This document shows positions 1 to 9,425 of a stretch of DNA of 11,430 nt, piece after piece. A model generated the notes under the pieces. The model had not been told where the DNA came from, ran no database searches, and worked only from the letters and a program-made list of their open reading frames with translations. Numbering within the stretch: position 1 is the stretch's first letter; each line of letters opens with the position of its first letter. The position numbers were made by a program, and so were the translations under genes. The DNA comes from Funneliformis mosseae (taxonomy: Eukaryota; Glomeromycota; Glomeromycetes; Glomerales; Glomeraceae), in the NCBI GenBank assembly GCA_910592005.1, contig CAJVPP010003513.1:1-11430 (forward strand), read 5' to 3'.

Positions 1-573
1 ATAAATATAACTATGATAATAAATATAATAAATAAAATAATGATAAACGTTAAAATAATGAAAATGAATATCACAATAATAGCTGTGATAGCAGTGAAAT
101 CAGTGATCACGATTTTCCTAGTGATCATTGATGATGTGAGTTGGCGCAATCATTTAGTTGTGCAAACGGATTATCACTAATAACGTTCACTTTTCAAACA
201 TAAAAACAAATTCGCTCTCACCCTTCCCAACACCCTTTTGAACTTCAAACAATTCTATAACTTAAGCAACCTCTGGTCACTGTAAATCAAATCCCTTTTC
301 AACTGCTCTTATTTACCAATTTAATAACTCATCCCTTTATAAGAACATCTCTTTAATTTGACTCTACCAATTACAGTCAAGCAATGTTCTTGTTACATCC
401 CCCCTAAATTATTGGCCACATTTTTTCAACAAAAGTTCACATAAAAACTTAATTGGTGTCTCCCTCTCCCTTATTAACTCTTCATCATCAAAACTTTCTC
501 TTAATGTTTCCCCTCTCCTCATGAATAAAATTACTGGAGGCACCTAACCCATCACAACAATTTTTTCTAGTAG

Positions 574-1161
574 TTTACTGAAATGATACAACAAGATTCT
601 CACTACCATAACTTATATTTTTTAGATCAACTAATCTCTTCCTCAGGTCATCATTTAATTACTACGTCTGATTTCCTTCTTAGGGATTTTAACCACCAAT
701 CAAAAAGATTTGGTTCATCTGATTTTTTTTATAGATTAGACAACGTTGTTTTAAAAAGCAATGTATATAGATTGATCAAACCAGCATTCAGACTAGTTTC
801 TCCCTTACCATGTTACAAAACTATTTCTTAAGTGCCCACCTTAAATAGCTGAATGAAAGAAATAGTATCAACCTAGGACACAACGCTCAATGGTCTAATT
901 TTCGGAAAAATTATAGCCGATATCTTAAACAGTTGTTATCTTATCTGTTACCATTTCACCCACAACATCAACCATAATAATATTTGTCAGCTTGTTAAAT
1001 ATTCCGGTTGTCCTCTCAGCAGACAGACTGTTTCATCTGGGCGTTGCATCATCAATATCCCTAATGCCCTGGCCTACTTAGTCCAGACCATTCCTAAGCA
1101 ATCACATACAGTCAAGAATTAACCCAAACAATCATTTAGGGAAATCTCTCGTATCACTAAT
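574..1161 (+). pseudogene. Linker region upstream of RNase H in the LINE relic
   Basis: Frame 1 is open from 574 to 828 and then continues, with stops at 829, 850, 874 and 1120, straight into the RNase H region in the same frame. The translation starts with a Leu-, Ser- and His-rich stretch around FLDQLISSSGHHLI and contains no catalytic motif I know. By position it should be the segment between reverse transcriptase and RNase H. The 82-residue piece beginning at 583 is a surviving fragment and not a gene of its own. Assignment to the element rests on frame continuity and composition, not on motifs. Confidence 0.55.
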
Positions 1162-1920
1162 ATGATCTTTTACAATTCATACAATGACTCCCCTTTAACA
1201 ATTCCGCTTTCTGAGAATATTATTGATCTTCTCATTCAACCATCGATGCACTTATCCAAGATTAAACAATTGCAATCCACATTTATTAGTGCTACAGCCT
1301 TAATATTTTACACCGATGGCTCCTTAAGAGGACCTCAGACAGACAACTGTAAAATAGGATTCAGTTGGATTTGCTTACACCCTGACAACGGTTCATTTAC
1401 CTTCAAAGCCTCACTCACAAATTGACCCTCTTCCACGCAAGTCAAAATGTATGCTCTCCTTACTGCCCTCATAGTATTCCTAAATAACGCAGTGGTGGAC
1501 GTCTACCTAGATAGCCAGGCAACAATTCATGGCTTTAACAAATATGTGCTTTTCAATCATCTTTCTCAGAGAAAGCTTGAAAAAGTTCCCAATTATACAA
1601 TCTGGATCATTATTTGATACATCACTGATCACCTTAACCTCCAAGTTTCACTTCACAAAATCAAAGCACACGCTAGAAATTATTACAATGAAATAGCGAA
1701 TAGATTAGCTAAAGATGGATGTAATACACCTCCTCTATCCTTGCTATTTAATAACGTTCCCTCATCAGATTTCTTATTCTGCTTTAATAATATTCCTATT
1801 AAGGTCTCTATCAGAGGCTTTCTCAAGCAACTTTTGCAGCATAAACATTTGGCAACTTTCTGGATTTGAACAGGAATGATAAACTCAAAGTACTCATAGT
1901 CAATAAATCTATCAATTAGT
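1162..1920 (+). pseudogene. RNase H domain of LINE, inactivated
   Basis: RNase H type I cleaves the RNA of RNA-DNA hybrids during retrotransposition. The motifs appear in order in frame 1: FYTDGS with the first catalytic Asp at 1315-1317, then YLDSQATI with an Asp at 1510-1512, then KIKAHARNYYNEIANRLAK with the His at 1669-1671. Two catalytic positions look lost. The expected Glu before MYAL is Lys (1444-1446), and the last Asp, normally in a motif like NExAD, is Asn (1699-1701). Stops at 1423, 1615, 1867 and 1897 also break the frame. It is therefore a dead copy. The family call is firm; which LINE clade it belongs to cannot be settled by eye. Confidence 0.85.
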
Positions 1921-1991
1921 TCACCATCTGGAATATTTTTTTGATGAACACCTCTCCTCTTTCTACATCCTTTGCTTCATGTAAGCTCAAA

Positions 1992-2533
1992 TCATTTATA
2001 ATTAAAACTTCATCAATGAACTTCCTTCACTATCGCGTCTCACGTTATTAAGACCTGATTTATATGAACACTAGCCTTGTGTAAGTTGCAACATTGCTAC
2101 TGAAACTGCTTTTCATATTTGGACATGTCCAGTGTACTCCTCAAAAATTATGGACATGATCTTGGCTATCAAAAACGATCTTATTGACTAGCTAAGCTCT
2201 TCATACAGAGTCAGATACACAACGCACCAAACTGAACTAAAGGATATATTCAACAACACCTTTGCATCACCTTCAAATGCTTCTAATGATTACACAGACA
2301 TCATTCAATCTAGAATTTCATCTTCCCTTATAAATATTGTTTACAAAATAACTGACAATAAAGAACAATGCCTCTCCATCATTTCACGCTCGCTGCTCTT
2401 CTTCTACCAAAAGCTATATGATGACATCTAAAAACACTGTTGCAACTTATTAATTGTTAAAGAGCGTTTAATGGGTATCACTAAACAAGATAAGCATAAA
2501 CGCAGTGCCAGTTCACCCCTGCCTTATAGATAG
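1992..2533 (+). pseudogene. C-terminal CCHC region of the LINE relic
   Basis: In frame 2 this gives NFINELPSLSRLTLLRPDLY, then a stop at 2072-2074, then PCVSCNIATETAFHIWTC. The cysteines at 2078 and 2087, the His at 2114 and the Cys at 2126 form CX2C-X8-HX3C, a zinc-knuckle-like motif of the type found after RNase H in fungal LINEs. Further stops lie at 2189 and 2429, and the frame ends at 2531-2533. The segment just before the 2429 stop, FFYQKLYDDI, and the basic stretch after it look like the usual C-terminal tail of such proteins. It is one frame away from the RNase H part, so at least one indel lies between 1900 and 1992. Confidence 0.7.
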
Positions 2534-2976
2534 ACATCAAGTCCCTTTTTTAACTAAGAAACTTGGATACATCTTGCGAACAAATTTAGCTATACGTTCT
2601 CAGATTTTTAGATAAGTACTGATGTCTTCTTTTTCTTTTCTTACTGATGTTAACCTTCATTAAGTATGCACTTAGCGGAGTTGATGGAGGAGAAAGATGA
2701 TGATAGATTAATTCAAACGAGTTTGCAATATTACTATGGAAAATAGCTAATACTTAGCATAGATTTATTCTCAATTTACTTTGTATTTCTTTATATATAA
2801 ATTTAATAAAGTTACTGACAGTGCAACATCGTTAAAAAAAAAGTATATACAAATGTTAATTAACTATATTATAAAATTTCCGATCACATGCATATTGTGG
2901 ACTTTTACTTGCAACGGACTTCTAATGGTTTTCGTATTCTTAGTTAATTAGTTATAATATTATATTGTATCAATAA

Positions 2977-3010
2977 ATTCAATTATTATGATTGAATATT
3001 ATAATTGAAT
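2977..3010. repeat. Perfect 10-bp inverted repeat (hairpin)
   Basis: The arms 2977-2986 and 3001-3010 are exact reverse complements (ATTCAATTAT and ATAATTGAAT) with a 14-base loop, followed by a run of A. It lies just downstream of the LINE relic in gene-free DNA. In sequence this rich in A and T such a stem can arise by chance, and no function is claimed. Confidence 0.5.
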
Positions 3011-4485
3011 AAAAAAAAGCCTTGATTTAACCTTTTGTTATCAGCCTCCAAAAATATAGATTACTTTTACATTATTTACAGTGCTTTTCATTATGCATAT
3101 TATTAATATATAATTTTGTATAACTTATAAATTCTACATTCATAGTAAAATATTATTCTATGCTTCAATATACTATTGAAATGTTAAATAATCATAATCT
3201 CTTTAGGAAGGCCTTGAAAGATTTGCTTGTTTCAATATAATACAAAGTATAACATCATGTTTTCAAATTGGCTTTAATAATTAGGTTTAAATTGACAGAC
3301 TAGATTAACTTTTAATAATATTAATATACAGGATATATTAAAAAATTTTGATAATTTAAAAAAAACTTAATTTAAAGAGAAAATTCGACAGCTTTAAAAA
3401 ATATAATTTAATTAAATAAATAAATAATTAGGTCTTAGATAAATATTTAATGCATATTTTTAGACCTGAAATTGAACTGCTAATCTTTCTTAAAAGCAGT
3501 GTTAGCCTTTTAAATTAATAGACTTTTGAACAATTAGACTATTGAACTAATGGATCTAGTATGATAATTCAGCATTTTGAAATTGTGATATGCAATATAA
3601 TCATCTTAGAATATACAGTGTTAACCCTATGCTCAGCCTGTCAAACTTAGAGTAACTATGACTTAATAACAGAAAGAAACGTGTGAGAAACTACTAAGTT
3701 ACTGTAAAATAAGTCCTATCATAATCAAACCTTAGGTTTATACTTTTAGACGAGTAAAAATAACTTTAACAACTTGTAAACACAATAAATACAATTGACA
3801 TATTAAAGGATTTTTAATATGTGTAGTTTAGAAAGAGATTCCTTTATTGTAGAGATTTGTATCCTTAGTAATCCTTAACTTTCGATTCTAAGTCCTGAAC
3901 TAGAACTATTGAGTTTACACTGTTATCTCTGCCCTTTTGTAAGAACAAATTTCTATCCTATTTATACAGAAATATAATTATAAAAAATTACTAACGCTAA
4001 ACTATTTTATAACGATAAAATAAATATAAAAGATAAATTATAATTTAACAATAATACTAATAGAATAAATAATAATAATAAAATATAAGAATAAAATAAA
4101 TAAAATAAAAATGTTAACTAAGTTAAAAATGCTAATTATGTTAATAACGTTGATCATTCATCAATCTTTATGATGCAATAAGATTAACTTTATATGGTAT
4201 CAACAGTTAGATAGATGTTTATATTTTAGTTGATTATAAAATTTCTAAATTTCAAATTTATTAAAAATTAAATATTGTAATGAATAATTATATAAAATAT
4301 AAAAGTTTTCATATATTATCAAAATATTTTAATTCTCTTTAAAAACTTCACCTATATATATAAATAAAATTAAAACATAAAAATTATATATATAATTTAA
4401 TATTAATTTTAAATTACTTACATATTTCATCAACTTTAATATTTAAAGTTTCTGTAATTTAATATATAAATTAAACTTAAATTAT

Positions 4486-4491
4486 TTTATT
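4486..4491 (-). terminator. Possible polyadenylation signal of the kinase gene
   Basis: The minus strand reads AATAAA about 36 bases after the kinase stop codon at 4527-4529, which is a normal distance for this signal. The sequence here is nearly all A and T, so the hexamer is expected often by chance. Confidence 0.3.
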
Positions 4492-4526
4492 TTTATAAGT
4501 TTATAAATATAATATTTACCAATACT

Positions 4527-5834
4527 TTAACTAATTTCAGTATTTTGATCCAAAATTTTATTTAAATTTTCAGTAAAATCAAATAAACGACTTGTATAAT
4601 ATGCCTGTAAATGAGAACTTCTATTAAATGAAATCTTATTCTTTAATTTATCTGCTTTATAAAATTCTATAATATTATTTCTGAATTCTTTGTTAAAACT
4701 TGTAATTGTAATATTATCAATCCAATATTTAATAATTTCTTTAATTTCTAATGCTGTAGGTCTTTTTAATGGATCCATATTCCAACATCTTTTCATAAGG
4801 TTTATATAACATTGTGGAGTATTTTCAATAATTTCAGGATGTTTACCTTTACATATATCTAAACTAAGTTGAAGATCATGAGCTATATTATTAAATGGAA
4901 AAATTCCAGATATTAATTCCCACATAATCATAGAAAAACTATATATATCACTAGCTAAAGTATAAGTTTGATTTCTTAAAACTTCAGGTGCTACAAATGG
5001 TAAAACACCATATATATCATTTTTTTTAGATAACTGAAAATATTCTACAGGTTTACATAATCCTAAATCACTAATAGATAAAAAATTTTTCATATCAATT
5101 AAAATGTTACCATAATGAAGATCACAATGAATAAGATTTTGCTTATGTATTTCATTAAGTCCAGTAATAATTCTATATAAAATAAATAACTTATTTATCC
5201 AATTATTATTAATAATATTTGATAAATTTTTTTCTAAATTATTATTATTAGCATATTTCATTACTATCATATAATTCAAAGTATTTGGATTTTGAGTAAA
5301 TCCATATAATCTAATAAGATTTTCATATAAATAATTTTGACAAAAACATTTATAATGATATTTCCACTACAAATTAATAAACATTTATTTAAAATAAATT
5401 CTTTAATTTAATAAGAAATTATAAATTTATACCTCATTTAAAAATTCTTCATTTAAATTTGAAGAATTATTAAAATTTTTAAGAATTATAACCATTTCAC
5501 CATTTCTTTCCCATTTATCTATATTATAAAAAAATAATTTTCTTTTATTTTCTTTTTTTCTTATAATATATCCATCTAACCAAATAGCATTATATATAAT
5601 ACTAAATCCTCCTTTATCTAAATATTTAATATTTTTAAATTTATTATAAGAAATCCATTCTAATACTTGTTTACTATGAATAGCATTTAATTGAGTTTCT
5701 TGAATAAATTTATCAATAAATTTATTTTTACTAGTCCAAAGTGAAAAATCTTTTTGAAATTGCTTAGCATTACAATCTTTACACCATTTATATGAATTAT
5801 ATTTTTTATTACAATTTAAACATATACTTTTTTC
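4527..5834 (-). CDS. TKL-type protein kinase, two exons, 5' end not contained
   Basis: Predicted Ser/Thr or dual-specificity kinase that moves phosphate from ATP to proteins. Exons are 5834-5433 (134 codons) and 5366-4527 (279 codons plus TAA), split by a 66-nt GT-AG intron. Numbering from the first exon base gives: cysteines 5, 8, 18 and 21 (CX2C-X9-CX2C, probably zinc-binding); DFSLWTS about 29-35; glycine loop DKGGFSIIY at 73-81; ATP lysine K119 in VIILK; probable helix-C Glu134, the last codon before the intron; IHCDLHYGN with catalytic D216 and N221; DLG in place of DFG with D234; APE at 260-262; DIYSFSMIMWEL from 274; and CW-x6-RPT near 336. All key residues are present, so it is probably active. 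The tail AYYTSRLFDF is typical of the Glomeromycotina family (recalled, not searched). An in-frame TAG lies just before 5834 and the first Met is residue 114, so the start must come from an upstream exon. The TTG at 5279 is not a start. Confidence 0.92.
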
Positions 5835-6151
5835 CTAAATTATAATTATATATTATTAATATTCTTAATTTTTTTAAATTATAATTTATTATTAAATAAA
5901 TATATAAAACTTACTAAATGAAATAATATTAATATAATACTTTATAATAAAAAAGTGAAAAATAATTAGAAAAAATAAATTAATTAATTATTCTTATTTA
6001 AATTGTTATTTAATATTTAAAAATATAAATAGTAAAATACATAAACAATTATTTAATAAAATTAATGAAATAACTTACTTTTTAATATAATAAAAAATTT
6101 AACTGAATTAAAATTATAATTAAATACTGATAAGCAATAAAAACAACTTAC
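5835..6151 (-). other. Unresolved junction between microexon array and kinase
   Basis: This stretch should hold whatever links the array to the kinase, if they are one gene. It contains two decayed array units with good donors (GTAAGT) at 6078 and 5914. In the first the acceptor AG has become AA. In the second the AG sits further away, giving a candidate 25-nt exon at 5915-5939 after a T-rich tract ending in AAAG. That exon would be open into the kinase frame (xxT ATT ATA ... CAT TTA, then GAA) but needs to be entered in phase 2, whereas the array leaves in phase 1. A 24-nt candidate at 6079-6102 after TTCAG is also open but does not change the phase. The acceptor used by the kinase exon, TTTAG before 5834, is clear. 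No solution with canonical sites and reasonable intron lengths was found. Confidence 0.5.
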
Positions 6152-9100
6152 TCTCTAATAAAATTTATTTTTTAAATAAAAATTTAATTGATTTGAAAAA
6201 ATTACAATAAAAAGTATAATTAAATATTGATAATCAATAAAAATAATTTACCAACTAATAAAATTTATTTTTAAAATAAAAAATTTAGTTTATTTTAAAT
6301 TATAATAAATATATAACTAAATAATAATCAATAAAAATAACTTACTATCTATTGTATATTAATTATTTTTTTAAATAAAAAATTTATTTGACTTTTAATT
6401 ACAATAACAAGTATATTAAATACAAATAATTAATAAAAATAACATACCTTCTAATAAAATTTATTTTTTAAAATTAAAAAATTCAGTTAATTATAAATTA
6501 TAATAAATAAATATAATTAAATAATAATAATCAATAAAAATAATTTACCTACTAATAAATTTAATTTTTAAAATAAAAATTTTATTTAATTTTATATTAT
6601 AATAAAAGTATAATTAAATAATAATTAATAAAAATAACTTACTATCTGTTTTATTAATTATTTTTTAAAAATGAAAAAATTTAATTAAACTTTAATTATA
6701 ATAAAAAGTATAATTAAATACTAATAATTAATAAAAATAACTTACCCACTATAAAATTTATTTTTTTAAACAAAAAATTTAATTGATTTTAAATTATAGT
6801 AAAAAAGTAGAATTAATAATTTAATAATCAATAAAAATAACTTGCAATCTAAATTATAAATTTTTTTTTTAAATGAAACTTAGTTGATTTTAAATTATAG
6901 TTAAAAGTTTAATTAAATACTGATAATCAATAAAAATAGCTTACTAACTAAAAAAATTTTTTTACAATAAAAAATTTAATTAATTTTAAATTATAATAAA
7001 AATATAATTAAATATTAATAATCAATAAAAATATCTTACAATCTAAATAATTAATTATTTTTTTTAAATAAAAATTTAGCTAACTTTTAATTACAATATA
7101 ATATATAATTAAATATTGATAATTAATAAAAATAATTTACCTGCTTTAATATTATTATTTTAAAATAAAATTTTAGTTAACTTTAAATTTTAATAAAAAT
7201 ATAATTAAATATTATAATTAATAAAAATAATTTACTTCCTAATAAAATTTATTTAATTAAATAAAATTTTAGATGACTTTAATTAAGTAAAAAGTATAAT
7301 TAATTACTGATTAATCAATAAAAATAAATTACCATCTAATAAATTATTAATTGTTAATTATTAAATATATTTTAAATAAAAATTTAATTGATTTTAAATT
7401 ATAGTAAAAGTATAATTAAATAATGATAATTAATAAAAATAACTTACAATCTATTTTATTAATAATTTTATATATTTTTATAAATAAAAATTAGTTAACT
7501 TTTAATTACAGTAAAAAGTATAATTAAATACTAATAATAATAAAAATAACTTACTCCCTATTACAATTTTATTTTTTTAAATAAAATTTTAGTTAAATTT
7601 AAATTATAATAAATAAATATTAATAATTAATAAAAATAACTTACAATCTAAATTATTAATTTTTTAAATAAACTTTTAATTAATTTTATATTATAAAATT
7701 ATATACTGATAATCAATAAAAATAACAACCTGCTTTAATAATATTATTTTTAAAATAAAAAAAATTAGTTATCTTTAAATTTAATAAAAAGTATAATTAA
7801 ATACTAATAATTAATAAAAATAATTTACTCCCTATTTAAATAAAAAATTTAATAATTTTTAAATTATAATAAAAAAGTATAATTAAAATATTGATAATTA
7901 ATAAAAATAACTTACAATCTAAATTATTAATTTTTTTTAATAAGTATTTAATTAATTTAAATTATAATAAAAATTATAATTAAATACTAAAGATCAATAA
8001 AAATAACTTACTTTCTAATAAAATTTATATTTTAAATAAAAAATTAATTGATTTTAAATTACAGTATAATATATAAATAAATATTAATAATAATAATTAA
8101 ATAAAAATAACTTACTATCTATTATTATTAATTTTTTATAAATAAAATATTTAGTTAATTTTAAATTATAATTTAAAGTATAATTAAATATTAATAAACA
8201 ATAAAAATATTTACTCCCTAAAAAATTTATTTTTTTTAAATAAAATTTAGTCAACTTTAAATTACAGTAAAAAGTCTCTAATAATCAATAAAAATAACTT
8301 ACAATCTAAATTATTAAATATTTATTTATAATTAATTTATATTATAGTAAAAAGTATAATTAAATATTTAAAATTAACTTACTATCTAAATTATTAAATA
8401 TTTATTTAAAATAAAAAATTTAGATATACTTAAATTATAATGAAAAGTATAATTAAATATTGATAATAACTTACAATCTAAATTATTAATATAAATTTAA
8501 TTGAGTTTTAATTAATTATAAAAAAATAAATAAATACAATAACTTACTCCCTTTTGTAATATTTATTTTTTTAAATAAAATTTAGTTAAATTTAAATTAC
8601 AGTAAAATATAATTAAATATTGATAATCAAAAAAGATAAATTACATTCTAAATTATTTAAATAAAAATATTAGTTAAAATAAATTATAAAAAAAGAATAA
8701 AAATAACTTACCATCTAAATTATTAAATATTTTTTTACAAAAAATTTAATAGTGTTTATAGTAAAAAGTATAATTAAATATTAATAAACAATAAAAATAA
8801 CTTACTCCCTTCAGTAATATTTATTTTTTAAATAAGAAATTTAATTGAGTTTAAATTATAATAAAAAGAATAATTAGAGACTGATAAACAATAAAAATAA
8901 CTTACTCCCTTTATTTTTTTAATAAGAATTTTATTGAATTAGAATTATAGTAAAAAGTAAAATTGAATACTGATAATAATAAAAATAACTTACTATCTAA
9001 ATTATCAAATATTTATTTAAATAAGAAATGTTTTTGAATGTAAATTATAAAAAAAGTATAATTAAATACTATTAATAAATAAAATTTAACTTACTTTCTG

Positions 9101-9425
9101 TAATATTATTAATTATAAATAAAAATAATTAAATTTAAATTATAAAAATCAATAAAACTAACTTACGATCTATATTATTTAAATAAACTTTAATTATATT
9201 TAAATTGACAAAAATAATATAACTAAAATATCAAATAAAAAATAACTTACTAACTATAATATCATTTATAAATATTATTTTAATAAAAAATTAATAAAGT
9301 TGTATTACAAAATAGAAATAAAGAAAACTTACTCCCTAAATATAATTAATTATATTTAAATAAAAAATTTAGTTAAATTTAAATTGCATATTTGCGAATA
9401 TAGTAAATATCAAATGACTTACATG
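6152..9425 (-). repeat. Tandem array of 36 intron units around single-codon microexons
   Basis: Mean period is 93.5 bp (67-115). Each unit on the minus strand has an AG acceptor, three bases, a donor, then a fairly conserved AT-rich intron with a TTRAY branch-like site and a T tract. Lower coordinate and minus-strand triplet: 9423 CAT, 9333 GGA, 9251 TTA, 9167 ATC, 9095 AAA, 8994 ATA, 8906 GGA, 8806 GGA, 8712 ATG, 8645 AAT, 8548 GGA, 8475 ATT, 8383 ATA, 8303 ATT, 8215 GGA, 8116 ATA, 8012 AAA, 7916 ATT, 7829 GGA, 7730 CAG, 7645 ATT, 7555 GGA, 7448 ATT, 7333 ATG, 7236 GAA, 7141 CAG, 7040 ATT, 6945 TTA, 6846 ATT, 6746 TGG, 6643 ATA, 6549 TAG, 6448 AAG, 6346 ATA, 6252 TTG, 6152 AGA. Acceptors are TAG in 29, AAG in 5, CAG in 2 and never GAG. 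Donors are GT in 35 and GC in one. The repeat is certain; use of every triplet as an exon is inference. Confidence 0.9.

Larger units (their letters stand above)
215..2750 (+). mobile_element. Decayed non-LTR retrotransposon (LINE) relic, 3' half
   Basis: This stretch is richer in C and T than its surroundings and can be read as one decayed LINE polyprotein. Frame 1 runs from about 574 to 1920 with stops at 829, 850, 874, 1120, 1423, 1615, 1867 and 1897. The reading then moves to frame 2 from about 1992 to a stop at 2531, with internal stops at 2072, 2189 and 2429. Recognisable parts are an RNase H domain and a CCHC motif. I see no reverse transcriptase or endonuclease motif, so the 5' half is missing or unreadable. 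The region 215-570 has the same base composition and may be older element sequence. Both ends are estimates: no target-site duplication or poly-A tail was found. The 3' limit near 2750 rests only on the change in composition. Confidence 0.8.
2751..4526. other. AT-rich intergenic DNA, no gene seen
   Basis: No open frame of useful length, no protein motif and no intact RNA gene was found. 4020-4120 is a low-complexity run of AATA- and AAAT-type repeats, similar in style to 1-60. 3431-3466 is an imperfect hairpin closed by GGTCT and AGACC. Towards the kinase gene the sequence becomes almost pure A and T, and this part presumably contains the 3' untranslated region of the minus-strand gene. Confidence 0.6.

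Noticed and set aside
583..831. 82-codon plus-strand open frame as an independent gene
   Set aside because: It lies in the same frame as the RNase H region downstream and matches a fragment of the LINE relic between stops.
5277..5279. TTG as the start of a 250-residue kinase
   Set aside because: The frame continues upstream to the acceptor at 5367 and joins an exon carrying the glycine loop and ATP lysine, which a kinase needs.
6104..6126. A 23-nt exon after TTATCAG that would give the needed 3n+2 bases and an open join to the kinase
   Set aside because: The intron before it would be only 25 nt, and its donor GTTAAA is poor. It could work only if the unit at 6152 were skipped.
5834..6154. 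Direct splice from the last microexon (6152) to the kinase exon at 5834
   Set aside because: It shifts the kinase out of frame and reaches a stop after about ten codons, so it cannot make the kinase.
6152..9425. CRISPR-like array
   Set aside because: Regular spacing invites the idea, but the repeats are long, diverged and almost pure A and T, the variable part is only three bases, and the surrounding genes are eukaryotic with introns.
6152..9425. Array read in phase 0, with each triplet as its own codon (an Ile- and Gly-rich peptide leading directly into the kinase frame)
   Set aside because: It would solve the phase at the kinase, but it contains TAG at 6549-6551 and disagrees with the phase-1 end of exon 3. 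It would need that unit to be skipped and a different upstream exon. Not excluded, only less likely.
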